Assembly (NCBI GenBank): GCA_964636655.1
Contig: CAZWTK010000009.1
Location: forward strand, 3,366-67,365
Length of the DNA stretch: 64,000 bases
Direction: 5' to 3'
From: Fen-549 sp964636655
GTDB taxonomy: Bacteria; Actinomycetota; Thermoleophilia; Gaiellales; Gaiellaceae
Positions 7,855 to 16,314 of the stretch are shown here, one piece after another. How positions within the stretch are numbered: position 1 is the stretch's first letter; each line of letters begins with the position of its first letter. The position numbers were made by a program, and so were the translations under genes. Under the pieces are notes generated by a model, which ran no database searches, was not told the origin of the DNA, and saw only the letters and a program-made list of their open reading frames with translations.

Positions 7855-8862
7855 GTGGGGCGGGTACCTGTCGCCGGGATCGAGCGCCGGGAATGTCCGG
7901 CGGACGGAGCACGCAGGAAGTCGCTCTTCCTTTACGAAATCGCGCTCCCGATCCTCGCCGGCTTTATCCTCGCTCTCGCGGCGAGCCTCTCCATCGCCTG
8001 GGTGGCCGGCTTCGCGCATGTCGGGCACCGGCTTGCCGACCTTAACTGGATCTGGCTCCTACCCGCCGTCGCCGCCGAGGCTCTGGCCTACGCCGGCTAC
8101 ACCTTCGCCTACCGCGAGGTTGTGCGAGCGGACGGAGGATTGGAGCTGCCCCGCCTCGATTGGGTTGCCCTCGTCTCGAGCGGCTTCGGCATCTTCATCA
8201 TGCGCGGCGGCTTCGCTCACGACGTGAAGAAACTGCAGGAAGCGGGCTCCGATGCCCGGGAGGCGCGCGTGCGCGTGCTGGCGCTGGGGGCGCTCGAGTA
8301 CGTGTTGCTCGCGCCCGCCGCCTGCGTCTGCGCGATCTACCTGATCGCGCATGGCAGGCTGCACGGCGCGCTCACCTGGCCCTGGGCGATCGGCGTCCCG
8401 GCCGGCTTCCTGGCGGCGGCGCTCGCGGCTCTCTATCTGTATCCGCGGTTGACGACAATCCGCTCTAGACGCCCGTTCGTCGCCGAAGCACTCGACAGCC
8501 TCGCCCTGCTACCCAGGGTCGCCGTCGACAGCCTGAACCGCGGCGTCGCCGCGATGCTAGGCATGGCCGTCTACTGGTTTTCGGAGATCTTCATGCTTTG
8601 GGCGACGCTGAACGCCTTCGGCGATTCGCCCTCGATACCGGCGCTGGTGATCGGATTCGCCACGGGCTACGCGCTGACCCGCCGCACGCTACCGCTCGCG
8701 GGCGCGGGCGCCGCCGACGCCTTCCTGCCCTTCGCGCTGAACTGGACGGGAATAGCCCTGGCGCCGGCGCTGCTCGCCGTGTTCGCCTACCGCGTCTTCA
8801 ACGCCTGGTTGCCGGTGCTGCCGGCGCTGATCGGCCTGCGCCGTCTAAGCACGTCGGGCTGA
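7855..8862 (+). CDS. YbhN/lysylphosphatidylglycerol-synthase-type membrane protein
   Basis: A 335-aa integral membrane protein with about eight hydrophobic segments, starting at GTG 7855. The organisation matches the flippase-like membrane domain of the LPG synthase/UPF0104 (YbhN) family: a first helix with FILALAASLSIAWV, a second with WIWLLPAVAAEALAYAG, a charged loop (HDVKKLQEAGSDAREARVRVLALGALEY) and a late GYALTRRTLPLAGAGAADAF motif. The catalytic aminoacyl-transferase domain of MprF is absent, so lipid transport or an unknown membrane role is likelier than lipid lysinylation. It follows the LysE gene on the same strand after 49 bp. Confidence 0.8.
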   Translation: MGRVPVAGIERRECPADGARRKSLFLYEIALPILAGFILALAASLSIAWVAGFAHVGHRLADLNWIWLLPAVAAEALAYAGYTFAYREVVRADGGLELPRLDWVALVSSGFGIFIMRGGFAHDVKKLQEAGSDAREARVRVLALGALEYVLLAPAACVCAIYLIAHGRLHGALTWPWAIGVPAGFLAAALAALYLYPRLTTIRSRRPFVAEALDSLALLPRVAVDSLNRGVAAMLGMAVYWFSEIFMLWATLNAFGDSPSIPALVIGFATGYALTRRTLPLAGAGAADAFLPFALNWTGIALAPALLAVFAYRVFNAWLPVLPALIGLRRLSTSG

Positions 8863-8893
8863 GCCGCGGCAGATTATCGGGCTGCGATGCCGC

Positions 8894-11113
8894 TCAGGAC
8901 GGCGTAACGCGGTACACGTCGAAGACCGCGTCCACGTTCCTGAGCGCATTCAGCAAGGTCTTCAGCGCCTTCACGTCACCGAGCTCGGCCGTGTACCAGT
9001 TCTTCGCCAGCTGATCCTCGACCGAGCCACCGTAGGAGACGATGTTGGCTCCGTGCTCGGCGAAGGTGCGAGCCACGTCCTCGAGCAGGCGCTGGCGGTC
9101 CCAGGCCGAGACGGCGATCTGGACGCGGAAGCACTGGGTCGTTCCGCCGTCCCAGTCCACTCGGGTGAAACGCTCGGGGTTGCGGCGGAGCGCCTTTACG
9201 TTCGGGCAGTCGTCGCGGTGGATGGTTATGCCCTTGCCCATCGAGATGTAGCCGACTATCTTGTCGCCCGGTACCGGGTTGCAGCATTTGGCCAGGCGTA
9301 GGAGCACGCTCGGGTCCTCCACCCCCTGCACGCGGATGCCGAGGTTGTCGGAGGCGGTCGCCCTTCTCGTGCGCGACTTCCGCTCCGGCAGCGTCTGCTC
9401 GGGAACCGCCTCGTCGATCTTGAGCCGCTGGATGACCTTGTTGACCACCTGGCTGGACGGCACCTTGCCCGAGCCGAGCGCCTGGTAGAAGTCGTCGGCC
9501 TTCTTGAAACCCATCTCGCGGATGACCTGTGCCAGCACAGACGAGCCCGCCAACCGGCGGTAGGGAAGGTTCTGCGCCTTGAGCGCGTGCTCTAGCGAAT
9601 CGCGCCCCTTCTGCTCGGTCTCACCGCGGGTCTGCGAGCTGAGCCAGTGACGGATCTTGTTACGTGCACGCGAGGAGACGGCCAGCGAGAGCCAGTCACG
9701 CGAAGGCCCGCGCGGCGAGCGCGAGGTGAGAATCTCGACGAAGTCGCCGTTGGCCAAGCGGTAGTGCAGCGGCACGATGCGTCCGTTGACCTTGGCGCCG
9801 ACGGTGCGGTGGCCGATATCGGTGTGCACCGCGTAGGCGAAGTCGATCGGTGTCGAACCGGCCGGCAGCGTCTTCACCTCGCCCTTGGGCGTGAACACAT
9901 AGACCTCGTCGACGAAGAGGTCGCTGCGGAAGGTGCGCATGAACTCGCCGGTGTCGGTGCCCCCCGGGCTGGCGTGCGAATCTACGAGTTGCTTGACCCA
10001 GGCCAGCCACTCCTCCTCCTGCAGCTTGGCCGAGCGCTGGCGCTTGTAGAGCCAGTGGGCGGCGATGCCGAGCTCCGCCTCCTCGTGCATCTCGCGCGTC
10101 CTGACCTGGATCTCGAGCGGCCTACCCTCTGGCCCGATCACAGTCGTGTGCAGCGAGCGGTAACGGTTCGCCTTGGCCATGGCGACGTAGTCCTTGAAGC
10201 GCCCGGGCATCGGTTTCCAGAGCGAGTGAATCAAGCCGAGAGCTCCGTAGCAGTCGCGGGTGCCCTCCTCTTCCTTCCGCTCGACGATCACCCGCATCGC
10301 CGTCAGGTCGTAGATCTCGTTGAACTCCTTGCCCTTGCGGGCCATCTTGTCGTAGATGGAGTAGAAGTGCTTCGCCCGCCCGGAGATGTCCGCCGGAATG
10401 TCGAGCTTGTCGAGCTCGGCCTTGAGCAGGGCGGCCGCCTCGCGCACGTGCGCCTCCCGGTCGGAGCGCTGCTCGCTGACCATTGCCTTGATCTCGGAGT
10501 ACTTGCGGGGATGCAGCACCTGGAAGGCGAGATCCTCTAGCTCCCACTTGAGCGTGTGGATACCGAGACGGTGAGCGAGAGGCGCGTAGACCTCCAGCGT
10601 CTCGCGCGCCTTCTGCACCTGCTTCTGCTTGCCCAGGTACTCGATCGTGCGCATGTTGTGCAGGCGATCGGCGAGCTTGATCAGGATGACGCGCATGTCG
10701 CTCGCCATCGCCACGATCATCTTGCGGTAGTTCTCGGCCTGGGCCTGCTCGCGGCTCTGGAACTGGATCCGGGTCAGCTTGGTGACGCCCTCGACCAGGC
10801 GCGCGATCTCCTCGCCGAACTCCTCTCTGAGCTCGGCGACCGAGACACCGGTATCCTCGACCACGTCGTGCAGCAGTGCGGCGGCGACTGTCTGCTCGTC
10901 GAGCCGGAGCTCGGCGCAGATCTTGGCGACACCGAAGGGGTGGTTGATGAACTCCTCGCCCGAGCGACGCTGCTGACCGTCATGCGCCTTGGCGGAGTAC
11001 TCGAAGGCGCGGCGGATCAGATCCCGATCGACGTCCGGGTTGTAGGACGCGATCTCGGCGAGTAGCTCCTCGACGAGGTCGTCGTGCCGCTGAAGTGCAT
11101 CAAGAACACTCAT
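8894..11113 (-). CDS. relA: Bifunctional (p)ppGpp synthetase/hydrolase (Rel)
   Basis: A 739-aa stringent-response enzyme. In order it has: the HD hydrolase domain (FEYSAKAHDGQQRRSG, LLHDVVEDTG, KLADRLHNMRT); the synthetase domain (YDLTAMRVIVE, YRSLHTTVIGPEG, EIQVRTREMHEEAELG); a TGS domain (VFTPKGEVKTLPAGSTPIDFA); a zinc-finger-like region with CCNPVPGDKIVGY and HRDDCPN; and a C-terminal ACT domain. The hydrolase motif is intact, so it should both make and degrade (p)ppGpp. ATG 11113 is preferred over a 25-codon upstream extension because MSVLDALQRHDDLVEELL is the usual N-terminus. It is divergent from crcB. Confidence 0.95.
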   Translation of the reverse strand: MSVLDALQRHDDLVEELLAEIASYNPDVDRDLIRRAFEYSAKAHDGQQRRSGEEFINHPFGVAKICAELRLDEQTVAAALLHDVVEDTGVSVAELREEFGEEIARLVEGVTKLTRIQFQSREQAQAENYRKMIVAMASDMRVILIKLADRLHNMRTIEYLGKQKQVQKARETLEVYAPLAHRLGIHTLKWELEDLAFQVLHPRKYSEIKAMVSEQRSDREAHVREAAALLKAELDKLDIPADISGRAKHFYSIYDKMARKGKEFNEIYDLTAMRVIVERKEEEGTRDCYGALGLIHSLWKPMPGRFKDYVAMAKANRYRSLHTTVIGPEGRPLEIQVRTREMHEEAELGIAAHWLYKRQRSAKLQEEEWLAWVKQLVDSHASPGGTDTGEFMRTFRSDLFVDEVYVFTPKGEVKTLPAGSTPIDFAYAVHTDIGHRTVGAKVNGRIVPLHYRLANGDFVEILTSRSPRGPSRDWLSLAVSSRARNKIRHWLSSQTRGETEQKGRDSLEHALKAQNLPYRRLAGSSVLAQVIREMGFKKADDFYQALGSGKVPSSQVVNKVIQRLKIDEAVPEQTLPERKSRTRRATASDNLGIRVQGVEDPSVLLRLAKCCNPVPGDKIVGYISMGKGITIHRDDCPNVKALRRNPERFTRVDWDGGTTQCFRVQIAVSAWDRQRLLEDVARTFAEHGANIVSYGGSVEDQLAKNWYTAELGDVKALKTLLNALRNVDAVFDVYRVTPS

Positions 11114-11215
11114 CTTCACAGTGTATTGTCGGCACGAGCGCTGCCGCCTGTAAATCGCGTAAGGCTGAGCTCGCCGAGACCTCGCCATCCCGACGCCAAA
11201 GACAGCGCCGGTCCG

Positions 11216-11221
11216 TATAAT
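11216..11221 (+). promoter_or_regulatory. -10 box of the crcB promoter
   Basis: TATAAT at 11216-11221 matches the vegetative -10 consensus exactly. It would start transcription near 11228, giving a leader of about 85 nt that contains the whole fluoride aptamer. No convincing -35 hexamer is visible 16-18 bp upstream. Confidence 0.6.
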
Positions 11222-11245
11222 CCGCGCTCGGCGCCACGCGCGCCC

Positions 11246-11294
11246 GGGGCGATGGAGCTCGCCTTCAACCGCCGGCCGGCTGATGGCTCCTGTG
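11246..11294 (+). promoter_or_regulatory. Fluoride (crcB-motif) riboswitch
   Basis: The leader matches the fluoride aptamer in sequence and architecture. P1 pairs GGCG 11248-11251 with CGCC 11260-11263. Its loop holds the conserved ATGG. A short P2 pairs GCC 11271-11273 with GGC 11278-11280. The conserved CTGATGGCTCC follows, and its GCTCC (11286-11290) pairs with GGAGC (11254-11258) as the pseudoknot. The crcB Shine-Dalgarno sequence begins right at the 3' edge (11294), so control by ribosome access is plausible. It lies directly upstream of a fluoride channel gene, which is the expected partner. Confidence 0.9.
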
Positions 11295-11311
11295 AGGAAA
11301 GGGCTTCACGC

Positions 11312-11686
11312 TTGTCGACACTCATCGCCGTGGCCGTGGCCAGCGCTGCCGGGGGTCTCTCCCGGTACGGGCTGGGAAAGCTGATCGCCGAGTCGAGCAC
11401 CGGCGCCTTCCCCTGGGAGACATTCGCAATCAACATCAGCGGCTCGCTGGCCATCGGCTTCCTCTTCGTCCTGTTCGAAGAGACATCCGTCTCCCCCGCT
11501 CTGCGCACCGCGATTCTGATCGGCTTCCTCGGCTCCTACACGACCTTCTCGACGCTCTCGCTCGAGAGCTATCGCCTGCTCGAGGACGGCGCCTACGCGC
11601 TCGCGCTGATCAATCTGGCCGGAAGTATCGCCACGGGCCTGGTCGCCGTATACGCTGGCATCGTGCTTGCGAGGACGCTCACGTGA
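11312..11686 (+). CDS. crcB: Fluoride channel CrcB (Fluc)
   Basis: A 124-aa membrane protein with four hydrophobic segments that exports fluoride. Family motifs are present: AAGGLSRYGLGKL near the N-terminus, TFAINISGSLAIGFL, and GFLGSYTTFSTLSLESYRLL with the Phe-box region. The start is put at TTG 11312, preceded by GAGGAAAGGG at 11294-11303. The in-frame ATG at 11252 lies inside the riboswitch aptamer and would add residues no CrcB has. The stop overlaps the GTG of the DUF190 gene by 4 bp. Confidence 0.93.
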   Translation: MSTLIAVAVASAAGGLSRYGLGKLIAESSTGAFPWETFAINISGSLAIGFLFVLFEETSVSPALRTAILIGFLGSYTTFSTLSLESYRLLEDGAYALALINLAGSIATGLVAVYAGIVLARTLT

Positions 11687-12027
11687 AGCTCGAGGGTGAA
11701 GGCCTGCTGCTGCGCATCTTCATCGGCGAGTCCGACACCTGGCACGGCAAGCCTCTCTACCAGGCGATAGTCGAACGCGTACGTGCGGCTGGGATGGCCG
11801 GGGCGACCGTCCTGCGCGGGCTGGAGGGCTTCGGCGCTCATTCGCGTATTCACACGTCTAGGATCCTGCGCCTGTCCGAGGATCTGCCGGTTCTGATCGA
11901 GATCGTCGATCAGGCCGCGCGAGTCGAAGAGATCATCCCCGTTTTGGACGAGATGATCGGCGAAGGCCTGATGACGCTCGAACGCGTTCACATCGTCACC
12001 TACAGGGGCCCGTCCGAGCCCGAGTAG
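11683..12027 (+). CDS. DUF190-family protein linked to crcB
   Basis: A 114-aa soluble protein of the DUF190 family, starting MKLEGEGLLLRIFIGESDTWHGKPLYQAIV. The conserved HGKPLYQAIVERVR and AGATVLRGLEGFG segments give a PII-like ferredoxin fold. DUF190 genes often accompany crcB, and this one is translationally coupled to it (GTGA overlap at 11683-11686) under the same fluoride riboswitch. That suggests a part in fluoride tolerance, perhaps as a ligand sensor for the channel; no biochemical role is established that I can cite. Confidence 0.88.
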   Translation: MKLEGEGLLLRIFIGESDTWHGKPLYQAIVERVRAAGMAGATVLRGLEGFGAHSRIHTSRILRLSEDLPVLIEIVDQAARVEEIIPVLDEMIGEGLMTLERVHIVTYRGPSEPE

Positions 12028-12102
12028 TGACAGCGCCATAGCGAAAGAGAAGCTCTCCCGGCTTGGTGTAACGCGGCGGGGGCGCTTGTAAGATCGAGTC
12101 GC

Positions 12103-12606
12103 ATGAGGGTCTCGGTGCGCACATTCGAACCGGAAGACCGATCGTGGGCGCTCGAACTGATGCGCGAGCGCTGGGGTAGCGAGGTCGTGGTCAATCGGGG
12201 CAAGGCGCGAGATGCGAGCCTGCTCGAGGGCTTCGTGGCCGAGCTCGAGGGAGAGCGTGTAGGCCTTGCCACCTACGAGACTCGAGGCGCCGAGAGCGAG
12301 CTGATTACGCTCGACAGCGTTCAGGAAGGAGTCGGCATCGGCTCGGCGCTCGTCGCGGCCGTGGCGAATGCGGCCTGGAGGCAGGAGTGCCGCCGGCTCT
12401 CGGTCGTCACGACCAACGACAACGTCCGCGCGCTCGGCTTCTACCAGCGCCGCGGTTTCGTTCTCACCGCGCTGCGCAAAGGCGCAGTCGAGAAATCGCG
12501 CCGGATCAAGCCCGAGATCCCTGAGCTCGGCTGCGACGACATCCCGATCCGCGACGAGCTCGAGCTGGCTCTCGATCTCCGCAAGAGCCAGGCCCGAGTT
12601 CTCTAG
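12103..12606 (+). CDS. GNAT-family N-acetyltransferase
   Basis: A 167-aa soluble protein with the GNAT fold. The acetyl-CoA pyrophosphate loop appears as LDSVQEGVGIGSALVAAVANAA (near residues 67-88), and the later motif VVTTNDNVRALGFYQRRGFVLTALR is typical of the family. It starts at ATG 12103 without a strong Shine-Dalgarno sequence. The 3' end overlaps the convergent recJ gene by 4 bp. The acceptor substrate cannot be predicted. Confidence 0.88.
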   Translation: MRVSVRTFEPEDRSWALELMRERWGSEVVVNRGKARDASLLEGFVAELEGERVGLATYETRGAESELITLDSVQEGVGIGSALVAAVANAAWRQECRRLSVVTTNDNVRALGFYQRRGFVLTALRKGAVEKSRRIKPEIPELGCDDIPIRDELELALDLRKSQARVL

Positions 12607-14486
12607 GTGGCGGCTACGGCCGGCTCGCCTTCGAGAAGCAGCGCCCGGAAGGTCTCCGATTCGAGCAGGTTGCGGCGGCCGGCACCCTCTTCCAGCAGGC
12701 CCGCCTCGGCGAAGATCGTGCGCGTCCGCTCGTCCCAGCTCTCCTCGCCGGCGCGCCAGTCGGCGACGAGTCGGTCGCGCAGCTCCTCGTAGTGCGGCGC
12801 CTGGTCGAAGATCCGCCGTACGACCAGCTGCGGGGAGACGGTTCCGTTCCAGCGGTTCTCCTCCAGCCTGAAAACGAGGTCGTAGCGGCCCTCGCGCCGG
12901 AAGCGGTCAAGCTGCGCTCCCATTCCGAAGGCGATCGCGCCGCCCGCGTCGCAGCCTTCGAGGCGAACGCGAAAGCGGAGATGCTTACCCTCGCCGCAGA
13001 CGGCCAGATCGGTCAGCTCGCAGCCCGGCGCGAGCAGCGTCACGCCGGGATTGCCGAGCCCGAAGGGCGCCAGCCGCGCAAGCTCCTGGCAGAGCTCGAG
13101 CGTCAGCTTGGTCTGCGGCGGCACGATCGCATCGACCTTCGTCAGCGCCACAAGATCGTTGTCGGAGAGCGCCTCGTCGGCATAGACGGTGAAGGCCTCT
13201 TTGAACTCCTCGAGCTTCTCGGGCCGAATCGAGAAGCCGGCAGCCGCGCGGTGGCCGCCGAAGCGCTCGAGCAGGCTGGAGCAGGCGACGACGCCGCCGT
13301 GCAGGTCGAAGGCCGGAATCGAGCGCCCCGATCCCTTCCAGTCGCCGTCCGCGCCGGCGACGAGCACCACCGGGCGCGCGAAGCGCTCGACCAGTCGCGA
13401 GGCGACGATGCCGATCACGCCCTCGTTCCAGTCCTCGCCGGCGATCACGTAGGCGCGTCTGCGTTGTCTCTGCTCGGGCCAGGCTTCGACCTGTTGGACG
13501 GCGTCGCTCAGGATCCCGTCCTCAATCACCTGGCGCTCGCGGTTCAGTTCCTCGAGCTTCCGCGCCTGCCGGGTTGCCTCCTCCTCGTCGTCGCCGAGCA
13601 GGAGCTCGAGCGCCAGATCCGGATGACCGAGCCGGCCGGCGGCGTTGATGCGCGGCGCCAGGCGAAAGGCGATCTTGCCCGTATCGATCGTCGCCGCATC
13701 GACGCCCGCCGTGCGCATGAGCGCGCGCAAGCCCGGCCTGGTAGTACGACCGAGCCGTCCCAGCCCGGCCGCCACGAGCCAGCGGTTCTCGTCGACGAGC
13801 GGCACGACGTCGGCGACCGTGGCGAGGCAGACGAGATCCAGCTGGTCGCGCAGGAACTCCGAGTCGGCACCGAGTAACGCCTCGCCCAGCTTGTAGACGA
13901 CGCCGGTGCCGCAAAGCCCGGAAAAGGGATAGCTCGACGGACGCGGCGCCACGATCGGGCAATCGGGCAGCCGCTCTCCCGGCCGGTGATGGTCGGTGAC
14001 GATTACGTCCAGCCCCAGCTCTTTGGCCCCGGCCACCTCATCGATCGCTGTGATGCCGCAGTCGACCGTGAGCACGAGCGCGCAGCCGTCGCCGGCGAGC
14101 CGCTCGAGCATTCCCGGAGTCAGCCCGTAGCCTTCGTCGAAGCGGCTCGGCAACGCCCAGCTCACCACGGCGCCGAGTTCCCGAAGCAGCTGTACGGCGA
14201 GCGCGGTCGCCGCGACCCCGTCGACGTCGTAGTCGCCGTGTATGCAGATCTTCTCGCCCGCTGTCACCGCGGCTCGAATTCGCTGCACGGCCCGGGCCAT
14301 GTCGCCCAGCGCGAAGGGATCGTGCCCGGGCGCCTCGGCGGCGAGAAACACACGTGCTCGCTCGGGCTCGGCAAAGCCTCGGCGAACGAGCACCGAGGCG
14401 GTCAGCTCGCTCAGCTCGAGCTCGTGTGCCAGCCTTCGCAGCTCGTGCGAATCGGCCGGCTCGATCGTCCAACTGCCTTCTTGCAT
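12603..14486 (-). CDS. recJ: Single-stranded-DNA-specific exonuclease RecJ
   Basis: A 627-aa DHH-superfamily 5'-3' exonuclease used in recombination and repair. The catalytic motifs are in order: HGDYDVDGVAA (residues 83-93), TVDCGIT near residue 140, VTDHHRPG near residue 163, and the DHHA1 motif FGGHRAAAGFSI near residue 410. A C-terminal OB-like region follows. Length is close to the usual 560-630 aa. It lies in the relA-recJ-ruv segment, consistent with a DNA-repair block. It is divergent from the gene at 14826 and converges on the GNAT gene with a 4-bp overlap. Confidence 0.94.
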   Translation of the reverse strand: MQEGSWTIEPADSHELRRLAHELELSELTASVLVRRGFAEPERARVFLAAEAPGHDPFALGDMARAVQRIRAAVTAGEKICIHGDYDVDGVAATALAVQLLRELGAVVSWALPSRFDEGYGLTPGMLERLAGDGCALVLTVDCGITAIDEVAGAKELGLDVIVTDHHRPGERLPDCPIVAPRPSSYPFSGLCGTGVVYKLGEALLGADSEFLRDQLDLVCLATVADVVPLVDENRWLVAAGLGRLGRTTRPGLRALMRTAGVDAATIDTGKIAFRLAPRINAAGRLGHPDLALELLLGDDEEEATRQARKLEELNRERQVIEDGILSDAVQQVEAWPEQRQRRRAYVIAGEDWNEGVIGIVASRLVERFARPVVLVAGADGDWKGSGRSIPAFDLHGGVVACSSLLERFGGHRAAAGFSIRPEKLEEFKEAFTVYADEALSDNDLVALTKVDAIVPPQTKLTLELCQELARLAPFGLGNPGVTLLAPGCELTDLAVCGEGKHLRFRVRLEGCDAGGAIAFGMGAQLDRFRREGRYDLVFRLEENRWNGTVSPQLVVRRIFDQAPHYEELRDRLVADWRAGEESWDERTRTIFAEAGLLEEGAGRRNLLESETFRALLLEGEPAVAAT

Positions 14487-14597
14487 GGGAAGAGAACGCT
14501 AGGCCGCCGACCGGACAGACAGCGCCGGGCCCGAGCACCGCCCGCCACTACCGGTCGCTCGACGTCGCTCGCGCGCGTAAATAAAAAGGAGCAATGC

Positions 14598-14637
14598 AAA
14601 AACCGGACGGAGCCCTCCGGGTTAGGCTCCGTCCGGT
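14598..14637 (-). terminator. Strong hairpin with T-tract on the minus strand
   Basis: A perfect 13-bp stem pairs 14602-14614 (ACCGGACGGAGCC) with 14625-14637, with a 10-nt loop. Read on the minus strand, the stem is followed by TTTTT (A-run at 14598-14602), as in an intrinsic terminator. On the plus strand the tail is only weakly T-rich. The element lies in the 339-bp gap between divergent recJ and the gene at 14826, where no protein-coding gene should end. A short transcript or leader may therefore exist here. The rest of the gap (14640-14825) shows nothing I recognise. Confidence 0.6.
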
Positions 14638-14825
14638 CTGTTGTTCCGTTTCGGAGGTTGTACGGTAAGTCGTGCTCTCAGTTTCTATGGGGATCTGTAC
14701 TTCAAGTCACGCCGTATCTACGTCTGCTCGTTCATCACCGTAGAAGCCGTCGGTAAAGAAGCCCTAAAGACCGCGAGAAGTCTTAGCCTCCTTTCAGAAA
14801 CCGGCCCAAGGGCTATCCTGGCCAA

Positions 14826-15290
14826 GTGGCACGGCAGCCCAATTACCGCTCCGGTAGCGACTACGTCGTCGAGTTCCTCGACTACCGCTTCGCCTTCAGC
14901 AGTAGCGATTTCGAGGAGCGTGTGACCGCGGCCGCGGTGCGCCTGGAGCTCGTGGGCGGGAACGATCTCGGAGGCGACGAGACGGCCGACCTGGTCGAGT
15001 TGGTGGCCAGCCCGATCGGGCAGATCTCCAAGCCACGCAGCGACCTCGGTCGCTATTTGGTCGAGAACTGGGAGGAGATCTCGCTCGTGAGCGGAGAGTC
15101 GCTCGTCTACTGGCTGCGCAAGCTAGTTTTTCGCGGCGCCTGGCTCGACCACCGCGTCAAGCAGGGTCTGCTCGAGGTCGCCTGGGACGACGACCAGGCC
15201 GAGTTCGGCTACCACGACCCCGACGGCGACCGAACGCTGCTCGAGCTGGCGCCCGTGCCCTCCTGGCACGCGCTGCGCTATCGCGCCTGA
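14826..15290 (+). CDS. Conserved-looking protein of unknown function
   Basis: A 154-aa acidic soluble protein starting at GTG 14826 (MARQPNYRSGSDYVVEFLDY). It has no signal peptide, membrane segment or repeat. Notable stretches are LVELVASPIGQISKPRSDLGRYL and WLRKLVFRGAWLDHRVKQGL; the C-terminus is LAPVPSWHALRYRA. It lies between recJ and ruvB and its stop is 6 bp from the convergent ruvB stop. I do not recognise a family; codon use and composition look like a normal resident gene. Confidence 0.75.
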   Translation: MARQPNYRSGSDYVVEFLDYRFAFSSSDFEERVTAAAVRLELVGGNDLGGDETADLVELVASPIGQISKPRSDLGRYLVENWEEISLVSGESLVYWLRKLVFRGAWLDHRVKQGLLEVAWDDDQAEFGYHDPDGDRTLLELAPVPSWHALRYRA

Positions 15291-15296
15291 GCGCGG

Positions 15297-16313
15297 CTAA
15301 AACAGACTCACGTCGTCGGCCTGGGCCGAAGCGCCGAGGTGCGCGCGCCCCGACTTGGTGACGATGCGGCCGCGGTTCGTGCGCTGGATGAAGCCGAGCT
15401 GCAGCAGGTACGGCTCGTAGACGTCCTCGATCGTGTCGGGCTCCTCGCCGAGTGCGACCGCCAGCGTCGAGAGCCCGACCGGCCCGCCGTCGAAGCGATC
15501 GACGATTGCCCGTAGTAGCTCGCGGTCGGTGTGCTCTAGACCGGCTTCGTCCACCTCTAGGAGCTCCAGCGCTTCGCGCGCAATCGCCGTGGTGACAACT
15601 CCCTGATGGCGCACCTCGGCCACGTCACGAACGCGGCGCAGGATGCGGTTGGCAATGCGCGGCGTACCACGCGAGCGGGCCGCGATCTCCGATGCCGCTT
15701 CGGGCTCGATCTCGACAGCAAGGATGTGAGCCGAGCGGCGAACGATCGTGGCCAGATCGTCCACGCCGTAGTAGTCGAGCCTGAAGGTCATGCCGAAACG
15801 GTCGCGCAGCGGCGTCGTGAGCAGCCCGGTGCGCGTGGTCGCGCCAACCAGGGTGAAGTGCGGCAGGTCGAGTGTCAGCGTGCGGGCCGCGGGCCCCTGA
15901 CCGACGACGATGTCGAGGCGAAAGTCTTCGAGCGCCGGGTAGAGGATCTCTTCGACCGCGTGGTTGAGGCGGTGGATCTCGTCGATGAAAAGGATGTCGC
16001 GTGCTTCCAGGCTGGTCAGGATCGCCGCCATGTCACCCTTGCGCTCGAGCGCCGGGCCGGCGATGCAGCGGATGCCGACGCCGAGCTCCTCACGCAAGAT
16101 GAAGGCGAGCGAAGTCTTACCGAGCCCCGGCGGGCCGACCAGCAGGACGTGGTCGAGCGCCTCCTCCCTCTTCTGCGCCGCTTGGAGCGAGATCGCCAGC
16201 GGCTCCTTGATCCGCTCCTGGCCGACGAACTCGCCCAGGTTGCGCGGACGCAGCGAGCGCTCGATGTCGTCGTCTTCGGGCTTGATCGTGGGGGTTAGGA
16301 AGGTCTCGCTCAT
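15297..16313 (-). CDS. ruvB: Holliday junction branch migration helicase RuvB
   Basis: A 338-aa AAA+ ATPase, the motor of the RuvAB complex that drives branch migration at Holliday junctions. Visible motifs: N-terminal LRPRNLGEFVGQERIKEPL, Walker A GPPGLGKT, Walker B ILFIDEIHRL, sensor GATTRTGLL with the arginine-finger LRDRFG, and the C-terminal winged helix with YEPYLLQLGFIQRTNRGR. Length is normal. It is the last gene of ruvC-ruvA-ruvB, starting 1 bp after the ruvA stop. Confidence 0.97.
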   Translation of the reverse strand: MSETFLTPTIKPEDDDIERSLRPRNLGEFVGQERIKEPLAISLQAAQKREEALDHVLLVGPPGLGKTSLAFILREELGVGIRCIAGPALERKGDMAAILTSLEARDILFIDEIHRLNHAVEEILYPALEDFRLDIVVGQGPAARTLTLDLPHFTLVGATTRTGLLTTPLRDRFGMTFRLDYYGVDDLATIVRRSAHILAVEIEPEAASEIAARSRGTPRIANRILRRVRDVAEVRHQGVVTTAIAREALELLEVDEAGLEHTDRELLRAIVDRFDGGPVGLSTLAVALGEEPDTIEDVYEPYLLQLGFIQRTNRGRIVTKSGRAHLGASAQADDVSLF

Positions 16314-16314
16314 C

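Noticed and set aside
11252..11311. ATG 11252 as the crcB start
   Set aside because: It lies inside the fluoride aptamer and adds about 20 residues foreign to CrcB; TTG 11312 has the ribosome site.
14594..14668. 24-codon frame MQKPDGALRVRL.. with AAGGAG just upstream, overlapping the hairpin
   Set aside because: The Shine-Dalgarno to ATG spacing is only 2 nt and most codons are within the terminator stem, so a leader peptide is not supported.
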